DNA of 64,000 nucleotides from Ashinkailepas kermadecensis. Its lineage: Eukaryota; Arthropoda; Thecostraca; Neolepadidae. The position numbers and the translations under genes were made by a program. This document shows, in pieces, positions 61,866 to 64,000 of this stretch (positions within the stretch are counted from its first letter, which is position 1; each line of letters begins with the position of its first letter). Where the stretch lies: the NCBI GenBank assembly GCA_034440615.1, contig JAOTOM010005099.1, positions 352,501-416,500 on the forward strand. Reading direction: 5' to 3'. The notes beneath the pieces are model-generated. The model worked only from the letters and a program-made list of their open reading frames with translations, was not told where the DNA came from and searched no databases.

Positions 61866-63244
61866 CACAAATTTAACAGCAAACAGTGCATACAAGCGGT
61901 GTTGGCCTTTCTGCCTCCACCATGGCAATCCCGTACAGGCTACGCACGGGCTCTAGGAGGGGCGACCGCCCCTCCCCCTCCACTTGGCTGCATCCCTGGT
62001 CTAGATCTATCTAGATGCAGTCTGTTATTTTGTGCAAATATTTCCACATAGACCACTTTGGGGAGTATCCGCCATCTTCTGCACCACTCTCTGGATCCAC
62101 CAGAGGTCAGTGCAGTGGTAACAGTGTCATTGTCACGCAGCAGTGTCCCGACATTTGTGTTTCGTTGAATGGAGGATGTGAAGCGAAGGTATCAAAGCCC
62201 ACAATGCCTTGGATAAAAGCGGATTATATAACGATAACACTGAGGTGTTGTCATCGAGTTGAAGTATAATGAATAAAATTCATCAGCAATAGAAAAGAGG
62301 GAATCCAGTGTTTTTACAGTTGAATGCTATCGAATTTTGCGAAGGCTTGAGGTGAATGCAAGTTTCTATTTTGTGCTGGTTTCCACATCAGTTTGATGCC
62401 TTCAGGGCACTCCATGACGGTGTCATAACAATGTCACCACTGCCCTGTGTCGACACAGTATCGCCACCACAGTGTCATCACAGTGTCACAATTTCCATGT
62501 GTCGACACGGCATTGCTATTACATTTCCACGGCGCCAGTCGATTCCAGTGCCAGTCCCAATACCAATGCCGGTCCCATTTCGTAATATTCCGCCGGCAGT
62601 TCTGTTGTATTCCGCCCATGCTTCCGCGGAGCAGTCGGCCTGCCAACCTCAGCTGCTGTCGCATTCCTGTTCTGCTCCCACGGCTGGGCAGGCTGGCGTA
62701 ATTGACAAGCAACAGTCGGATGATAAAACCAGCCGAAGTCAGCCTTCAGCAACCACGAACACTCGGATGTGCAGTCTCCTTGCACATTCTGCTTGTACAG
62801 AACCCGGTGTGCAAGACCAGAGGTCTCTTAAACGTCTGCGTGTGATTGTGTCCTTTTGTAACATTGAAGCATGGAGGGAGATCCCGGGTGGGGTAGATCT
62901 ACCATGGTTTGGTACCCTGCAAATGTTAAGTTGCCATGTTTCCTATTTACTCTGAAAATATGTATCGAAAATAAGGACTTAGACCCCCCCCTCTCTGGCT
63001 TCGTTAGACATCTCCAACCCTGCATTGGGGAGAAAACTCGTTCGGTTGGCGACCTGTTTGATCCCCCACCTGTTTGCTGATTGACTGCTGAAATAGACAA
63101 GGATCATATTGAAGCCGCAGCTCATGCGGTTGCTGTTGATGTTGTGATGGTTGCCAGCGATGAAATGGAGAGCATCGCAAATGGGTAATAAAAACCAGCA
63201 CCAAGACCTGCTGATCCCACATATTTGTTCTGCTGGTGTTACAT

Positions 63245-64000
63245 GGTCACCTCCAGCGGACTATCGACACCACATGGTCACTCACAGCAGACGGCTGGTG
63301 CCACATGGCCACCCCCAGCAGACCACCGTGCCACATGGCCACCCCCAGCAGACCACCGTGTCACGTGGCCACCCTCAGCAGACCACCATACCTCAAGATC
63401 ACACACAGCAGACCACCGTGCCACATGGCCACCCCCAGCAGACCACCGTGTCACGTGGCCACCCCCAGCAGACCACCATACCTCAAGATCACACACAGCA
63501 GACTGCAGGGTCCAAGTGTGACGTCCTGGCCCTCTGACCACCGTGCCACATGGCCACCCCCAGCAGACCACCGTGTCACGTGGTCACCCTCAGCAGACCA
63601 CCATACCTCAAGATCACACACAGCAGACTGCAGGGTCCAAGTGTGACGTCCCTGGCCCTCTGACCACCGTGCCACATGGCCACCCCCAGCAGACCACCGT
63701 GTCACGTGGTCACCCTCAGCAGACCACCATACCTCAAGATCACACACAGCAGACTGCAGGTTCCAAGTGTGACGTCCCTGGCCCTCTGACCACCGTGCCA
63801 CATGGCCACCCCCAGCAGACCACCGTGTCACGTGGTCACCCTCAGCAGACCACCATACCTCAAGATCACACACAGCAGACTGCAGGGTCCAAGTGTGACG
63901 TCCCTGGCCCTCTGACCACCGTGCCACATGGCCACCCCCAGCAGACCACCGTGTCACGTGGTCACCCTCAGCAGACCACCATACCTCAAGATCACACACA
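63245..64000. repeat. Nested 30-bp / 125-bp tandem array, runs off the window
   Basis: The 30-bp unit (ACCACCGTGCCACATGGCCA, CCCCCAGCAG) comes in CACATGG, CACGTGG and ACCTCAAGATCACAC subtypes. From 63531 they are arranged in a roughly 125-bp higher-order unit that also holds CAGGGTCCAAGTGTGACGTC and starts near 63531, 63656, 63782 and 63907. The array is cut by the window end. Confidence 0.95.

Larger units (their letters stand above)
55241..64000 (+). other. Start of the intron after exon D (at least 8.8 kb)
   Basis: After the GTGAGT donor I find no exon with ELM2-like sequence up to the window end. Contents: a C/T-rich part (about 55400-56420), a GC-rich part (56680-57050), a twin CRE at 57638, several tandem arrays and a MITE-like end near 61.95 kb. 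Parts with nothing I can name are about 58250-59380, 60640-61390 and 62000-63240. Very short exons could have been missed. Confidence 0.6.

Noticed and set aside
63245..64000. CRISPR-like direct repeats with spacers
   Set aside because: Intervening sequences are variants of the same unit and the setting is a spliced eukaryotic genome; this is a minisatellite.

Overview
This is nuclear DNA from an animal. The coding signal sits in short exons with splice consensus separated by kilobase-scale introns, and most of the rest is microsatellites, minisatellites, short transposon relics and SINE-like elements. A block of CCTAA/TTAGG-type pentamers near 41.45 kb (the common arthropod telomere unit), CR1-like LINE relics and a mariner/Tc1-type transposase relic suggest an arthropod or another marine invertebrate, possibly a crustacean. 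The species cannot be fixed from the sequence. No rRNA, CRISPR array or prokaryotic operon is present.

One protein-coding gene can be supported, on the plus strand. Four internal exons join with consistent phase: A (13876-14002, ends phase 1), B (37397-37530, ends phase 0), C (48892-50216, ends phase 2) and D (54963-55240, ends phase 1). Together they give about 621 residues of open frame. Exon D carries a block (PLFIPA, YQSSLRSP, PPYTAPPML, GLYWN) that I recognise as the conserved stretch just upstream of the ELM2 domain in TRERF1/MIDEAS-type ELM2-SANT corepressors, the scaffolds of the mitotic deacetylase (MiDAC) HDAC1/2 complex. Exon C is a low-complexity, transactivator-like region with exactly 20 Pro and 20 Gln in runs. 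I found neither the first exon nor the ELM2 and SANT exons; the latter should lie beyond base 64000. The call is strong for exons C and D and moderate for A and B.

Layout: 1-13.9 kb is upstream DNA or intron, with minisatellites, a SINE, a transposase relic, a G-rich block, a twin CRE palindrome and a GC-rich island just before exon A. The 14.0-37.4 kb intron is dominated by tandem arrays of 20, 22, 31, 32, 41, 43, 49 and 77 bp units and a palindromic compound microsatellite. The 37.5-48.9 kb intron holds a 540-bp GA tract, a telomere-like block, two reverse-transcriptase relics and a CT/AT tract. The 50.2-55.0 kb intron holds a degenerate LINE (endonuclease then RT). From 55.2 kb to the end is intron with an 85-bp array and a nested 30/125-bp array that runs off the window.

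The most unusual points are a 48-bp tandem repeat that copies the 3' end and splice donor of exon B in frame, an 85-bp repeat that runs into the acceptor of exon D, a clear excess of full palindromic CRE octamers (9 in 64 kb), and two short inverted-repeat (MITE-like) families with several copies here. I see no clear evidence for a wholly new biological system.
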